A stretch of DNA of 64,000 nt from Sphingopyxis macrogoltabida (GTDB taxonomy: Bacteria > Pseudomonadota > Alphaproteobacteria > Sphingomonadales > Sphingomonadaceae): contig NZ_CP009429.1 of the NCBI RefSeq assembly GCF_001314325.1, positions 992,501 through 1,056,500 on the forward strand. Direction: 5' to 3'. Each line of letters opens with the position of its first letter. Position 1 is the first letter of the stretch. Position numbers and translations under genes: made by a program. The notes beneath the pieces were generated by a model. That model was not told the origin of the DNA and made no database searches. It saw only the letters and a list, made by a program, of their open reading frames with translations. Shown here piece by piece: positions 17,873-29,236 of this stretch.

Positions 17873-18823
17873 TCAGCCGATCCGTCGCAGGATCGCGTCC
17901 CAGATCATTCCCGCGGTATCGCTATTGTTGAAACGGTCGATCGCGACGATCCCCGTCGGTGAGGTGACATTGATTTCGGTCAGCCATTCGCCACCGATCA
18001 CGTCGATGCCGACGAAAACCAGTCCACGTTCCTTGAGGCGCGGTCCCAGCACGTCGCAGATTTCCTGCTCGCGCGGGGTCAGTTCGGCGGCCTCGGCATA
18101 GCCGCCGACCGCGAGGTTCGACCGGAACTCGCCCTCGCCGGGTTTGCGGTTGATCGCGCCCGCGACCTCGCCGTCGACGAGGACGATGCGTTTGTCGCCC
18201 TTGCTGACGCTCGGCAGGAATTGCTGGACCATGAAGGGTTCGGGCCACACCTGGCCGAACAGTTCGACGAGCGCGCCGAGATTGCTGCCATCGGCGTCGA
18301 TGCGGAACACCGCCTTGCCGCCGTTGCCGTGCAGCGGCTTGACCACAACCGCGCCGTGGCGCGCCTGAAAATCCTTCACCGCGTCGAGATCGCGCGTGAC
18401 CATCGTCGGCGGCATGAACTCTGGAAAGTCGAGCACGAAGACTTTTTCGGGCGCGTTGCGCACCGATACCGGGTCGTTGACGACGAGTGTCTCGTGCGCG
18501 ATGCGTTCGAGCAGCCAGGTGCCGGTGAGGTAACCGAGATCGAAGGGCGGGTCCTGCCGCATCAGCACGACATCGATGTCGCGGCCGAGGTCGAGCGTGA
18601 CCGGGTCGCCGAAACTATAGTGATCGCCGGCCTCGCGCTTTGCCTCGACGATGCGGTGCGCTTTGGTGGTCAGCCGCCCGGCCTCCCACGTCAACCCGCG
18701 GACGTCGTAGTGATAGAGTTCGTACCCGCGCTCGAGCGCTTTCAGGATCAGGTGGAAACTGCTGTCGCCATTGATGTTGATGCCGGCCATCGGGTCCATT
18801 TGTACGGCTGCGCGCAGGGTCAT
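17873..18823 (-). CDS. gshB: Glutathione synthetase
   Basis: 316 aa from ATG 18823 (MTLRAAVQMDPMAGININGDSSF), matching the conserved start of proteobacterial GshB. It ligates gamma-Glu-Cys and Gly using ATP. ATP-grasp features: VLMRQDPPFDLGYLTGTWLLE, VVKPLHGNGGKAVFRI, and a C-terminal FVGIDVIGGEWLTEINVTSPTGI with metal ligands. It follows yraN and rsmI on the same strand, the usual alphaproteobacterial order. Confidence 0.96.
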   Translation of the reverse strand: MTLRAAVQMDPMAGININGDSSFHLILKALERGYELYHYDVRGLTWEAGRLTTKAHRIVEAKREAGDHYSFGDPVTLDLGRDIDVVLMRQDPPFDLGYLTGTWLLERIAHETLVVNDPVSVRNAPEKVFVLDFPEFMPPTMVTRDLDAVKDFQARHGAVVVKPLHGNGGKAVFRIDADGSNLGALVELFGQVWPEPFMVQQFLPSVSKGDKRIVLVDGEVAGAINRKPGEGEFRSNLAVGGYAEAAELTPREQEICDVLGPRLKERGLVFVGIDVIGGEWLTEINVTSPTGIVAIDRFNNSDTAGMIWDAILRRIG

Positions 18824-18833
18824 TGATCGTTCC

Positions 18834-19184
18834 TCAGGGTTGCCAGACGTGGACCAAATGGCGAGGCAATCGCTTCGGCGCAAGCAGCATCACATCGATC
18901 CGTATGTCATCATCGGGTCGGGCGAGGCGATGGCGGAGGATTTCGGCGGCCGCGGCGACGCGGCGCAGGCGATATTCGTCGATCGCGAAATCGAGATCTT
19001 CGGCGCGGTCGCGCCACTTCACCTCGATGAAGGCAAGGATGCGCCCGCGCCGTGCGACAAGGTCGACCTCGCCCACCGGAACGCGCAGCCGTTCGCCGAC
19101 GATGCGCCAGCCATGCAGCCGCAGCCACCATGCGGCGCGGCGTTCGGCCTTGCGGCCGCGCGCTTCGGCGGCGGCGCGGTTCAA
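18834..19184 (-). CDS. yraN: UPF0102/YraN family endonuclease-like protein
   Basis: 116 aa from TTG 19184 (LNRAAAEARGRKAERRAAWWLRLHGW), overlapping the rsmI stop by 3 nt; no closer ATG exists. The restriction-endonuclease-like core is seen in GEVDLVARRGRILAFIEVKWR (a D-ExK motif). Role unclear; the family is linked to Holliday-junction or DNA processing. Its place between rsmI and gshB is conserved. Confidence 0.88.
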   Translation of the reverse strand: MNRAAAEARGRKAERRAAWWLRLHGWRIVGERLRVPVGEVDLVARRGRILAFIEVKWRDRAEDLDFAIDEYRLRRVAAAAEILRHRLARPDDDIRIDVMLLAPKRLPRHLVHVWQP

Positions 19185-20041
19185 GCCTGCTCCCGAAGCG
19201 CCAGCGCGCGGGCATAAACTTCGTGCCGGTCGAGCCCGAAACGTTTCGCGACCGCCTTTGCCGCTTGCGCGACAGGCCTGTCGGCCATTGCTTCGACGAG
19301 CGCGGCGTCGAGCGTCGCTTCGTCGGCTTCCTCGGCCGCCTGTTCGCCCGGCGGCCCGACGACGACGACGATCTCGCCCTTTGGCGGCGCGTCGGCATAG
19401 CGCGCGGCGAGCTCGGTCAGCGTCCCGGTGACGCATTGCTCGTAGAGCTTGCTGATCTCGCGCGCGACGGCGGCCTCGCGGTCACCGAGCCCTTCGGCCA
19501 TTGCGGCGAGCGACGCGGCGAGGCGCGGCCCGCTTTCGTAGAAGACCAGCGTAGCGCGAAGCGCGGCAAATTCGGCGAGCGTATCGGCGCGCGCCTTCGC
19601 CTTGTTCGGCAGGAAGCCCGCGAACAGGAAGCGGTCGCTCGGCAGGCCCGACAGGGTGATCGCGGCGATCGCGGCGCAGGGGCCGGGCAGGGTGGTGACA
19701 TGGCGCCCCGCCGCCCGCGCGTCGCGGACGAGCTTGTAGCCCGGGTCCGAAATCAGCGGGGTGCCGGCGTCCGACACCAAAATGACAACTTCCTGCCCCA
19801 TCCGCGCAACCAGCGCGGCGCGGGTGCGTTCGTCGCTATGATCATGATAGGGGGTCATCGGCACACGCAAACCCAGATGGGCGAGAAGCTTCGCGGTCAC
19901 GCGCGTATCCTCGGCCGCGATCACGTCGGCGGCGGCGAGGGTCGCCGCCGCCCGCGTGCCGATGTCGCCGAGGTTGCCGATGGGCGTCGCCACGATATAG
20001 AGTCCGGGCAAGGGAGAATCTGAGATGGTCGAATCCGGCAT
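19181..20041 (-). CDS. rsmI: 16S rRNA (cytidine(1402)-2'-O)-methyltransferase
   Basis: 286 aa from ATG 20041 (MPDSTISDSPLPGLYIVATPIGNLGDIGTRA). The tetrapyrrole-methylase fold shows YIVATPIGNLGDI, AAEDTRVTAKLLAHLG, VSDAGTPLISDPGYKLV and GPCAAIAAITLSGLPSDRFLFAGFLP. It modifies C1402 of 16S rRNA. The start region overlaps the divergent lipoprotein gene by up to 17 nt. Confidence 0.95.
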   Translation of the reverse strand: MPDSTISDSPLPGLYIVATPIGNLGDIGTRAAATLAAADVIAAEDTRVTAKLLAHLGLRVPMTPYHDHSDERTRAALVARMGQEVVILVSDAGTPLISDPGYKLVRDARAAGRHVTTLPGPCAAIAAITLSGLPSDRFLFAGFLPNKAKARADTLAEFAALRATLVFYESGPRLAASLAAMAEGLGDREAAVAREISKLYEQCVTGTLTELAARYADAPPKGEIVVVVGPPGEQAAEEADEATLDAALVEAMADRPVAQAAKAVAKRFGLDRHEVYARALALREQA

Positions 20042-21239
20042 GACGCCGAAAATGGCAGAAACTGCAATCGAGCGCCAAGCCAATGCGGCATCGCGGCGAA
20101 AAATGCTGCGCACGATGGGTACGCTGGCGATGGCAGGGCTGCTCGCGGCGTGTCAGGTCGTGCCCAAATCCAATGGTCCGGCGACCCCGCCGCCGCCCGA
20201 CCGCCCGGCCGACGACATCGGCCCCGGCCTGCCGACCGACACCGATCGTCACCGTGTCGCGCTGCTGGTCCCCGAGACCGGCCCCAATGCCGACGTCGGC
20301 ACCGCGATCGCCAATGCGACGACGATGGCGCTGCTCGATTCGCGCACCGAAAAGGTCCGCATCACCACCTATGACACCGCGCTCGGCGCTGCAGCGGCGG
20401 CACGGCAGGCGGTCGCCGACGGCAACAAGCTGATCCTCGGCCCGCTGCTCAGCGAAGATGTCGCCGCGGTGGCGCCGATCGCACGCGCCGCGAAAGTGCC
20501 TGTGCTCAGCTTCTCGAACGACAGCAGCGTCGCGGGCAATGGCGTCTTCATCATGGGCTTCGTCCCCGGCCAGTCGGTCGAACGCGTCGTCGCCTATGCG
20601 CGCGGCAAGGGGCATGTGCGCTTCGGGGCGCTGGTACCCAAGAATGTCTATGGCGACCGCTCGGCCGCCGCCTTCCGCACCGCGGTGACCGAAGCCGGCG
20701 GGACGCTGGTTGCGGTCGAAAGCTATGATCGCAGCGCCACCGCGCTGTCGGGGGCGGCGCGGCGGCTGGCCAGCGGCGGCGCGATGGATGCGGTGCTGAT
20801 CGCCGACAGCGGCGGTACGGCGATCCGCGCGGTGCCGCTGATCAAGAGCAGCGGCAACAAACAGATTCTCGGCACCGAACTCTGGAACACCGAGGCCTCG
20901 CTCGGCAGCAATGCCGCGATGCGCGGCGCGTGGTTCGCCAGCGTGTCGGACGGGCTCTATGGCCAGCTCGCGGGCAAATATCGCACCCGGTTCGGCAAGG
21001 CGCCTTATCGGCTCGCCAGCCTTGGGTATGACTCGGTGCTGCTCACCGTCCGCATCGCGCGCGACTGGAAACCGGGGACGAGCTTCCCGGCAAGCCGGCT
21101 GCTCGCCGCGGACGGGTTCGGCGGCATCGACGGCATTTTCCGCTTCAACAACCGCGGCATAGCGCTTCGCGCGCTCGAGGTCAGCGAAGTGGGGGCCGGG
21201 GGTTTCCGCGTCGTCGACCCTGCGCCGACGAAATGGTGA
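20025..21239 (+). CDS. Penicillin-binding protein activator (LpoA-like lipoprotein)
   Basis: Up to 404 aa. ATG 20025 overlaps the divergent rsmI start; ATG 20040 or 20052 would reduce the overlap. The signal has a clear lipobox, LLAAC (Cys about residue 43), then a Pro-rich linker and a periplasmic-binding-protein-like domain (VALLVPETGPNADVGTAIANAT, LGPLLSEDVAAVAPIA, VPVLSFSNDSSVAGNGVFIMGF). E. coli lpoA is also divergent from rsmI, which supports a role in activating class A PBPs at the outer membrane. The precise PBP partner is unknown. Confidence 0.8.
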   Translation: MVESGMTPKMAETAIERQANAASRRKMLRTMGTLAMAGLLAACQVVPKSNGPATPPPPDRPADDIGPGLPTDTDRHRVALLVPETGPNADVGTAIANATTMALLDSRTEKVRITTYDTALGAAAAARQAVADGNKLILGPLLSEDVAAVAPIARAAKVPVLSFSNDSSVAGNGVFIMGFVPGQSVERVVAYARGKGHVRFGALVPKNVYGDRSAAAFRTAVTEAGGTLVAVESYDRSATALSGAARRLASGGAMDAVLIADSGGTAIRAVPLIKSSGNKQILGTELWNTEASLGSNAAMRGAWFASVSDGLYGQLAGKYRTRFGKAPYRLASLGYDSVLLTVRIARDWKPGTSFPASRLLAADGFGGIDGIFRFNNRGIALRALEVSEVGAGGFRVVDPAPTKW

Positions 21240-21393
21240 AGCGCGGTTCGATGCTGCGGGGCGTGGCATAGCCGCCACAGTGCGGTAAAAAAGCGGCGGG
21301 CGCCCCTGCGGCGCAGCCTTTACGACGGCCGCGCGTTCACTATATGGACAGTGCGCGCGCCTCGTGCCGATTCCGCGCGCCCCGACAACGACC

Positions 21394-21398
21394 AGGAG
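21394..21398 (+). promoter_or_regulatory. Shine-Dalgarno that points to an AUA start for infC
   Basis: AGGAG at 21394-21398 lies 8 nt before an in-frame ATA (21407) and 20 nt before the first ATG (21419). The spacing favours the ATA. Confidence 0.6.
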
Positions 21399-21406
21399 AT
21401 ACAGCT

Positions 21407-21955
21407 ATACCACCGCCCATGACTCGCCGCCCGATGGACCGAATGCCGCCCAAGAATGGCCCGCGATACAATGAATTCATCGCTTCCCCCAAGGTCCGCG
21501 TGATCGACGAGGAAGGCGAAAATCTGGGCGTCATGCTGACCGCCGAAGCGATCGAACAGGCGGCCTCCGTCGGTCTGGACCTTGTCGAAGTGTCCCCGAA
21601 TGCCGATCCGCCGGTGTGCAAGTTCCTCGACGTGGGCAAGTTCAAATACGAAGCCCAGAAAAAGGCGAACCTCGCGCGCAAGAGCCAGAAGACGCAGGAA
21701 ATCAAAGAGATCAAGATGCGTCCGAATATCGACGATCATGATTTCGACGTGAAGATGCGCAAGGTGTTCGACTTCCTCGAGGAAGGCGACAAGGTCAAGA
21801 TGACGATGCGCTTCCGCGGCCGCGAGATGAGCCACACCCAGCTCGGCCTCAACGTGCTCCAGCGCGTCGCCGAGATGACGGCGGAAGTCGCGAAGGTCGA
21901 GGCGCACCCGCGCACCGAAGGCCGCCAGATGCTGATGGTACTGGCGCCGAAATAA
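21407..21955 (+). CDS. infC: Translation initiation factor IF-3
   Basis: 182 aa from a probable AUA start at 21407 ([20 protein letters not shown]), or 178 aa from ATG 21419. IF-3 binds the 30S subunit and rejects non-canonical start codons; in E. coli its own AUU start makes it autoregulatory, so a rare start here fits the family. The N-domain has [23 protein letters not shown] and [15 protein letters not shown] Lys-rich linker leads to the C-domain ([34 protein letters not shown]). The sequence is complete. Confidence 0.95.
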   Translation: MPPPMTRRPMDRMPPKNGPRYNEFIASPKVRVIDEEGENLGVMLTAEAIEQAASVGLDLVEVSPNADPPVCKFLDVGKFKYEAQKKANLARKSQKTQEIKEIKMRPNIDDHDFDVKMRKVFDFLEEGDKVKMTMRFRGREMSHTQLGLNVLQRVAEMTAEVAKVEAHPRTEGRQMLMVLAPK

Positions 21956-21966
21956 GCTTCCTCGGC

Positions 21967-22665
21967 TCAGCCGATGCGAAATTCGAGGGCGGTCGTTCCG
22001 ATGGAGCGGCCGCCCGCTTCGTATCGGCGTTCGGTCATGCGAACGCTGCCGTCGGCGGCGATCAGCACGAGAGTCGAAGCGCGGGTGCCATAGAGGTCGC
22101 CGCGCAGGAACAGAGCGGGGTCGCCTTCCGCCGTCAGCGTATCGAGCAGGCCCTCGGGGTCAGCGTCCTCGCGGGCAACGGCTTCCAGCGCCAGACGCAG
22201 CCGCTCGGCGCGCGGGCAGGGCTCGTCGACGGGCTCGTTGGCGAGCGCGTGCACGCCAGCATCCAGCGGCATGATCAGCGGCACCGGCCGGTTGGTGAGC
22301 AGCCGCGTCGCGCCACTGGCGACGGCGAACAGGTTGAAGGCATTGAAGCGCGGCAGGTCTTCGGCCGCTGGATCGGCAAAGCGTCCGTCGCCGCGCAACA
22401 GGTCGGTCACCAGCGCGCCGCGTGACTCCTTTGCGGGATCGGGCATGGCGCCGCGGACATTGGTCACCACGACGACGCGTCCGCTCGGCCGGTGCACCCC
22501 CAGCCAGGCGCCGCCCGCCTGCAGGTCGCGCCCGGCGACGATGCCGCTGCCGTCGTCCCATTCGTGGAGCGGCGCGGCGGGACGCGCGTGAAATTCGTCG
22601 CGGTTCCCGATCAGGATCAGCGGCCAGTCGCGATGGACTTGCCGGGCGAGAGCGACGACGCACAT
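21967..22665 (-). CDS. NRDE family protein (TANGO2-like)
   Basis: 232 aa from ATG 22665 (MCVVALARQVHRDWPLILIGNRDEFHARP). The NRDE motif in GNRDE and the N-terminal Cys2 are family hallmarks. Other conserved parts are WLGVHRPSGRVVVVTNVRG and a C-terminal STLVLIAADGSVRMTERRYE. The family is linked to heme trafficking or acyl metabolism in eukaryotes, with no settled bacterial function. Convergent with infC, with an 11-nt gap. Confidence 0.88.
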   Translation of the reverse strand: MCVVALARQVHRDWPLILIGNRDEFHARPAAPLHEWDDGSGIVAGRDLQAGGAWLGVHRPSGRVVVVTNVRGAMPDPAKESRGALVTDLLRGDGRFADPAAEDLPRFNAFNLFAVASGATRLLTNRPVPLIMPLDAGVHALANEPVDEPCPRAERLRLALEAVAREDADPEGLLDTLTAEGDPALFLRGDLYGTRASTLVLIAADGSVRMTERRYEAGGRSIGTTALEFRIG

Positions 22666-22761
22666 GGCGCGCCTATCGCGCGGCGCGGCGTGCTTGCCAA
22701 GGGGCTTGACAATTAGCTTGGTTGAATGTTCAATCAACTCATCGGAACGAAGGAGGTGGCG

Positions 22762-23316
22762 ATGGCCGACGAATTCGAAAAGATGGGTGAGAATCTGCGC
22801 GCCAAGACGGGCAAGGGGCTCGACGAATGGGTCGCCATCGCGCGCGCTGCCGGGATCGCCGGGCATATGGCGCTGGTCAATCATCTGAAATCCGACCATG
22901 GGCTGGGGCACGGCTATGCGAACATGATCGTCCACGCGGCCAATGCGTCGGCGGCGGTGTCGCAGGACGGCGACGATCTGGTCGAAGCCGCCTTTGCCGG
23001 ACCGCGCGCGCATTGGCGCCCGCTCTACGACCGGCTCGTCGGGCTGGTGCAGGGCTTCGGCGGCGATGTCGAGCAGGCGCCGAAGAAGGGCTATGTGAGC
23101 CTGCGCCGCAAGAAGCAGTTCGCATTGCTCCAGCCGTCGACGAAGGATCGCTTCGATATCGGCCTCGCGCTCAAGGGGGAAGAACCTGCGGGTAAGCTCG
23201 AGCTTGCCGGAAGCTGGAATGCGATGGTCTCTCACCGCGTCAGGATTGCGGCGGACGAGGAAGCGGGCGACGATGTCACGGACTGGCTGCGCGCCGCCTA
23301 TGACCGGGCCGGTTGA
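22762..23316 (+). CDS. DUF4287/DUF5655 domain protein
   Basis: 184 aa from ATG 22762 (MADEFEKMGENLRAKTGKGLDEWVAI), with a strong AAGGAGGT 6 nt upstream. The N-terminal third matches DUF4287 (TGKGLDEWVAIARAAGIAGHMALVNHLKSDHGLGHGYANMIV), and the rest matches DUF5655 (LVQGFGGDVEQAPKKGYVSLRRKKQFALLQPSTKDRFDIGL). Function not known. It lies 11 nt upstream of a TetR-type regulator and is probably co-transcribed with it. Confidence 0.82.
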   Translation: MADEFEKMGENLRAKTGKGLDEWVAIARAAGIAGHMALVNHLKSDHGLGHGYANMIVHAANASAAVSQDGDDLVEAAFAGPRAHWRPLYDRLVGLVQGFGGDVEQAPKKGYVSLRRKKQFALLQPSTKDRFDIGLALKGEEPAGKLELAGSWNAMVSHRVRIAADEEAGDDVTDWLRAAYDRAG

Positions 23317-23327
23317 AGGGCAGGCCG

Positions 23328-23936
23328 ATGAACGCCGCCGACACCCGCCACCGCATCCTGATGACCGCGATGGAGCTGTTCTGGGAGAAGGGGTATGGCT
23401 CGACCTCGATCGCCGACATATTGTCGCGCAGCCAGGTCCACTCGGGCAGCCTCTATCATTTCTTCCCCGGCAAGCAGGACGTGCTCGTCGGGGTGCTCGA
23501 AATGTATCGTGACGGCATCGGCGAGATGCTGCTGGCGCCGAACTGGGAGGGCGTCGACGATCCGATCGACAAGATTTTCGCGCTGCTCGCCGGTTACCGC
23601 ACCCATTTGATCGTCACCGACTGTACCTATGGCTGCCCGATCGGCAGCCTCGCGCTCGAGATTCACGAGCCCGACCCGGTGGTGCGCGAACTGATGGCGG
23701 CGAACTTCACCAACTGGTCGACGGCGATCGCGGGCTGCTTCGATGCCGCGGCCGATCGCCTGCCGCCCGGCAGCGACGCGAAGGCGCTCGGCGAGTTCGT
23801 GCTGACGGTGATGGAGGGCGCGGTGATGCAGGCGCGTACCTATCGCGACATCGGCTATTTCGACCGCAACATCGCTGTATTGCGCGACTATGTCACCACG
23901 TTGCTGGCAGCGGCAAAGCGTGATAGCTTCGCCTGA
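23328..23936 (+). CDS. TetR/AcrR family transcriptional regulator
   Basis: 202 aa from ATG 23328 (MNAADTRHRILMTAMELFWEKGYGSTSIADI); a TTG at 23313 would overlap the previous gene. The helix-turn-helix is TSIADILSRSQVHSGSLYHFFPGKQDVLVGVLE. The C-terminal ligand domain includes CTYGCPIGSLALEIHEPDPVVRE. The ligand is unknown. It likely regulates its own transcript or the following membrane-protein gene. Confidence 0.9.
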   Translation: MNAADTRHRILMTAMELFWEKGYGSTSIADILSRSQVHSGSLYHFFPGKQDVLVGVLEMYRDGIGEMLLAPNWEGVDDPIDKIFALLAGYRTHLIVTDCTYGCPIGSLALEIHEPDPVVRELMAANFTNWSTAIAGCFDAAADRLPPGSDAKALGEFVLTVMEGAVMQARTYRDIGYFDRNIAVLRDYVTTLLAAAKRDSFA

Positions 23937-23953
23937 TCTTTCTGGAGGGGGAG

Positions 23954-24397
23954 ATGAATATGAACGAAGTTCGGAAAACGCCGTGGCACCTGTGGGTCGT
24001 CGGCGGTGTATCGCTACTGATCAACGCCTTTCCGGCCATCGATTTCACGCTGACCAATCTGCAGAATGAATTCTGGCTGTCGCCGCTGACGGCTGCGCAA
24101 CGCAGCTTCGTTCTCGGCGCGCCTTTATGGTCCGATATCTGTTGGGCGCTTGGCGGTTTTGGGGCGTTCCTCGGTTCGCTGCTTCTGCTGATGCGGTCGC
24201 GCCACGCGGTCACGGCCTTTATCGTATCGATCGTCGGTCTCGCCGGCTCGACGCTTTATCAGCACGTTCTGAATGGCGATACGACCAGGGAATTGTTCCA
24301 AAATGTCGCGCTGTACGTGACTCTCACCATCTGGGTGATCATGCTCGCGCTGCTCTTTTATGCACGCAAACAAGCGGCGGCGGGGGTTTTGCGCTGA
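23954..24397 (+). CDS. Small integral membrane protein, unknown
   Basis: 147 aa from ATG 23954, preceded by TGGAGGGGGAG. Four hydrophobic segments: WHLWVVGGVSLLINAF, ICWALGGFGAFLGSLLLLM, AVTAFIVSIVGLAGSTLY and VALYVTLTIWVIMLALLFY. The loops are short. I do not recognise the family. It is 17 nt after the TetR gene, so it may be its target. Confidence 0.75.
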   Translation: MNMNEVRKTPWHLWVVGGVSLLINAFPAIDFTLTNLQNEFWLSPLTAAQRSFVLGAPLWSDICWALGGFGAFLGSLLLLMRSRHAVTAFIVSIVGLAGSTLYQHVLNGDTTRELFQNVALYVTLTIWVIMLALLFYARKQAAAGVLR

Positions 24398-24437
24398 GAG
24401 ATTCCGTCTTGGGGCGGAGCGTTGCTTTACTCACCTT

Positions 24438-24509
24438 CGTCATCCCGGGCTTGATCCGGGATCCACGGCAGCGCCGAAGTCATGGACCCGGATCAAGTCC
24501 GGGGTGACG
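24438..24509. repeat. Inverted repeat with a TTGATCCGGG core
   Basis: Arms at 24438-24460 and 24487-24509 are near reverse complements (CGTCAxCCCGGxCTTGATCCGGG). This repeat type is widespread in alphaproteobacterial intergenic regions. It lies between a membrane-protein gene and the convergent peptidase gene and may act as a terminator. Confidence 0.75.
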
Positions 24510-24555
24510 ATGACGAGAAGGCCGTTTCCACTCGCAATCGGCTGGCCGCCGATCG

Positions 24556-26064
24556 TCAGCGTCCGCGAATGAAGGCGCGGATGTCGGCCGACAATTTATG
24601 GCGGTCCTCGTCGCGGATATACATCATGTGGCCCGCGCCATAATATTGATATTCGACGCGGTCCTGCGGAATGCCGGTGCGCGACAGCGCATATTCGGCG
24701 GCGAAGAAGGGCGTCGCGAAATCATAATAACCTTGGCCGACGAACACGCGCAGCCCCGAATTCTCGCGCAGCGCCTGCCCGATATAGGGCGCGACGTTGA
24801 GGTAGGCGTTGCTGTCGCGACCGCCGATGCGCCAGTCCCACTGGCCGCCGATGCGGCCGATCGACTGATATTCGCGGTCGGTCTTGAACCCCAGCGTATC
24901 GCGGCTCCAACTGTTGATCGCGGCGGTATAGCTCGCGTCGATGCCATAGAAGCTGGGGTCGTTGTCGGGCCCTTCGCCGGCGCTGTCATAATCCTTGCCG
25001 GTGTAACGGCTGTCGAGGCGGCCGACGGTCAGCCCGCGGTCGCGCAGCAATTCCTTGTAGAAGCGGTTGGGGGTGACGCGCAGGTCGGCGCTTTCGAGAT
25101 AGGTTTCGGAAAGCCCGGTAAAGCGCGCGAGGTCGCGGCGGATCGCGGCGCGTTCCTCGCCCTGCAATTTCTGGCCCTTGAGCAGCGCCGAGGCATAGGG
25201 GCCGATCGCCCATTGCCGTGCTTCCTCGACGAAGGCCTCGACCGACGCGCCGCCGCCGGCCTTGCCATGGAATTGCGCCGTCGCGGCCATCGAGGGCAGG
25301 TTGGTGATATAGCTGAGCTCGTTGCCCGGCGTGTCGGCGCCGGCGGCGAAATCGAGCACGGTCGAAATCAGGATAATGCCGTTGAGCGCGACGTCGTTGT
25401 ACGTCTCGTTCATCAACTGGTTGGCGACCGCGGCCGAGCGCGTCGTGCCATAGCTTTCGCCGCCGAGGAACTTCGGGCTGTTCCAGCGGCCATTGTCGTT
25501 GAGCCAGCGGCGGATCACTTCGGCGACCGCCTTGGCGTCCTGCGTGACGCCGTAATAATCCTCGGGGTTCGCCTTGCCGATCAGGTGCGAAAAGCCGGTA
25601 CCCGGCGGGTCGATGAAGACGACATCGGTGACATCGAGCAGCGCGTCGGGATTGTCGACGATCGGGTAGGGCGGGGCGCCGTCGTCGCGCGCGTCGCTGG
25701 GGATCGCGACACGCTTCGGCCCGAACGCCCCCATCATCAGCCAGACGGTCCCCGACCCCGGACCGCCGTTGAACAGGAAGGTCACCGGGCGGCTCGGGTC
25801 GCGCGGTTCCCTGACATAGGCGGTGGTAACGATCGCCGCCTCGGCGACGCCATCCTTGTTCTTGAGGATCGTCTCGCCGATCGTCGCGGCATAGTTGACG
25901 CGCTGGCCGCCGAAGGTGCCCGACAGCTTCGTCGTGTGGACTTGCGGTTCGTAGTCGGCCGCCTTCTCCGCCTTGGTGTTGTCCGCGGGTGCGTCCTGAG
26001 CGCGGGTTGCGACCGGCGCGGCAAACACCAGCGAGATTGCGATAAACGATGCGGCCGATTTCAT
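24556..26064 (-). CDS. Secreted S10 family serine carboxypeptidase
   Basis: 502 aa from ATG 26064. A signal peptide ends at VATRAQDA. The alpha/beta-hydrolase triad is visible: Ser in FLGGESYGTTRSA, Asp in GYYDFATP and His in GAGHMMYIR. The oxyanion segment is FLFNGGPGSGTVWLMMG. FIDPPGTGFSHL and the family-specific WNSPKFLGGESYG fit S10 peptidases. Likely periplasmic peptide degradation. No operon partner. Confidence 0.92.
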   Translation of the reverse strand: MKSAASFIAISLVFAAPVATRAQDAPADNTKAEKAADYEPQVHTTKLSGTFGGQRVNYAATIGETILKNKDGVAEAAIVTTAYVREPRDPSRPVTFLFNGGPGSGTVWLMMGAFGPKRVAIPSDARDDGAPPYPIVDNPDALLDVTDVVFIDPPGTGFSHLIGKANPEDYYGVTQDAKAVAEVIRRWLNDNGRWNSPKFLGGESYGTTRSAAVANQLMNETYNDVALNGIILISTVLDFAAGADTPGNELSYITNLPSMAATAQFHGKAGGGASVEAFVEEARQWAIGPYASALLKGQKLQGEERAAIRRDLARFTGLSETYLESADLRVTPNRFYKELLRDRGLTVGRLDSRYTGKDYDSAGEGPDNDPSFYGIDASYTAAINSWSRDTLGFKTDREYQSIGRIGGQWDWRIGGRDSNAYLNVAPYIGQALRENSGLRVFVGQGYYDFATPFFAAEYALSRTGIPQDRVEYQYYGAGHMMYIRDEDRHKLSADIRAFIRGR

Positions 26065-26167
26065 GTGCGTGTCTCCCCGGTCAAGATATGAGCCCTAGGC
26101 CCGGGTATCGCGCGCAGCAAGGTCGCCGGTAGAGGATAACTGCCTCTTGGTCGATGGATCGGACGGG

Positions 26168-26860
26168 TCAGGCAGCGTCGTGGAAAATGATGCCGAGGGT
26201 GAAGCGTTCGCCGGATAAAATTCGGCTGACGCCATGGCGCATCTGGACCCTGTAGTCACCGCGTGTTCCCGCGACCGGCCGATCGCGCACCGGAAAGACT
26301 ACGGCGTCGCCGCGTGCCAGCGGGACAACCTCGGCGCGCGATTGCATGCGCGGTCTTTGTTCGGTGAGGATGAACTCGCCGCCGCTGAAATCCTGTTTCG
26401 GACGGGACAGCAGGATCGCGACCTGCAACGGGAAGATTTCGCTACCGTAGACATCCTGGTGCAGGGCGTTCCAATCCCCGGTCGAATAGCGGAGGATCAA
26501 CGGCGTCGGACGACCCTGTCCGTTCAGATGACAGCGCGCCAAATAATCCGCGTGATGATTTGGGTAAGCCAAGCCCCATCCCAGCCGGTCGGACCAGCGA
26601 TTGGCAATGCCTGCGAGCGGCGAATAGAGGCTCGCGCGCAATCGTTGCACCACCTCGGGGAGCGGGTAAGCGTAATAGCGATATATGCCGCGCCCGAAGC
26701 CATGGCGCGCCATGCTCACCTCGCTTCGGTAATCGGCGCTGGCCCACCCGTCGCAAAGGCTATCGCATTCGGTGGGGGAAAGCAGGTCGGGAAGCACCGC
26801 ATAGCCATGCGCGTCAAGCGCGGTGGCGACAACGGTCCAGTCGATGGAGCCTCGGGTCAT
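26168..26860 (-). CDS. 2OG-Fe(II) oxygenase family protein
   Basis: 230 aa from ATG 26860 (MTRGSIDWTVVATALDAHGYAVLPDLLSPTEC). The Fe(II) site is HQD (WNALHQDVYGSEIFPLQ) plus a distal His in MRHGVSRILSGERFTLGIIF, and the later Arg would bind 2-oxoglutarate. PLILRYSTGDWNALHQD resembles the prolyl-hydroxylase/AlkB-like group acting on proteins or nucleic acids. The substrate is unknown. Confidence 0.85.
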   Translation of the reverse strand: MTRGSIDWTVVATALDAHGYAVLPDLLSPTECDSLCDGWASADYRSEVSMARHGFGRGIYRYYAYPLPEVVQRLRASLYSPLAGIANRWSDRLGWGLAYPNHHADYLARCHLNGQGRPTPLILRYSTGDWNALHQDVYGSEIFPLQVAILLSRPKQDFSGGEFILTEQRPRMQSRAEVVPLARGDAVVFPVRDRPVAGTRGDYRVQMRHGVSRILSGERFTLGIIFHDAA

Positions 26861-26963
26861 GCGGACCGCTTATGGAAGGTTCAGGGCCACCGCATCCCGA
26901 AACTTGCGATGAAAAGGCACGGCTCGGAATCGAAAGGCGCGGCTCAGAATCTCGCTTCCGTTT

Positions 26964-29150
<2,187 letters not shown>

Positions 29151-29236
29151 CGCTGCCAATATGGTATCGATGGTGCGGGTCCACAATCGCAATCCATCAC
29201 AAGAGAGCGCGGCAAGCGAGTCACAGGAGACAGGGT

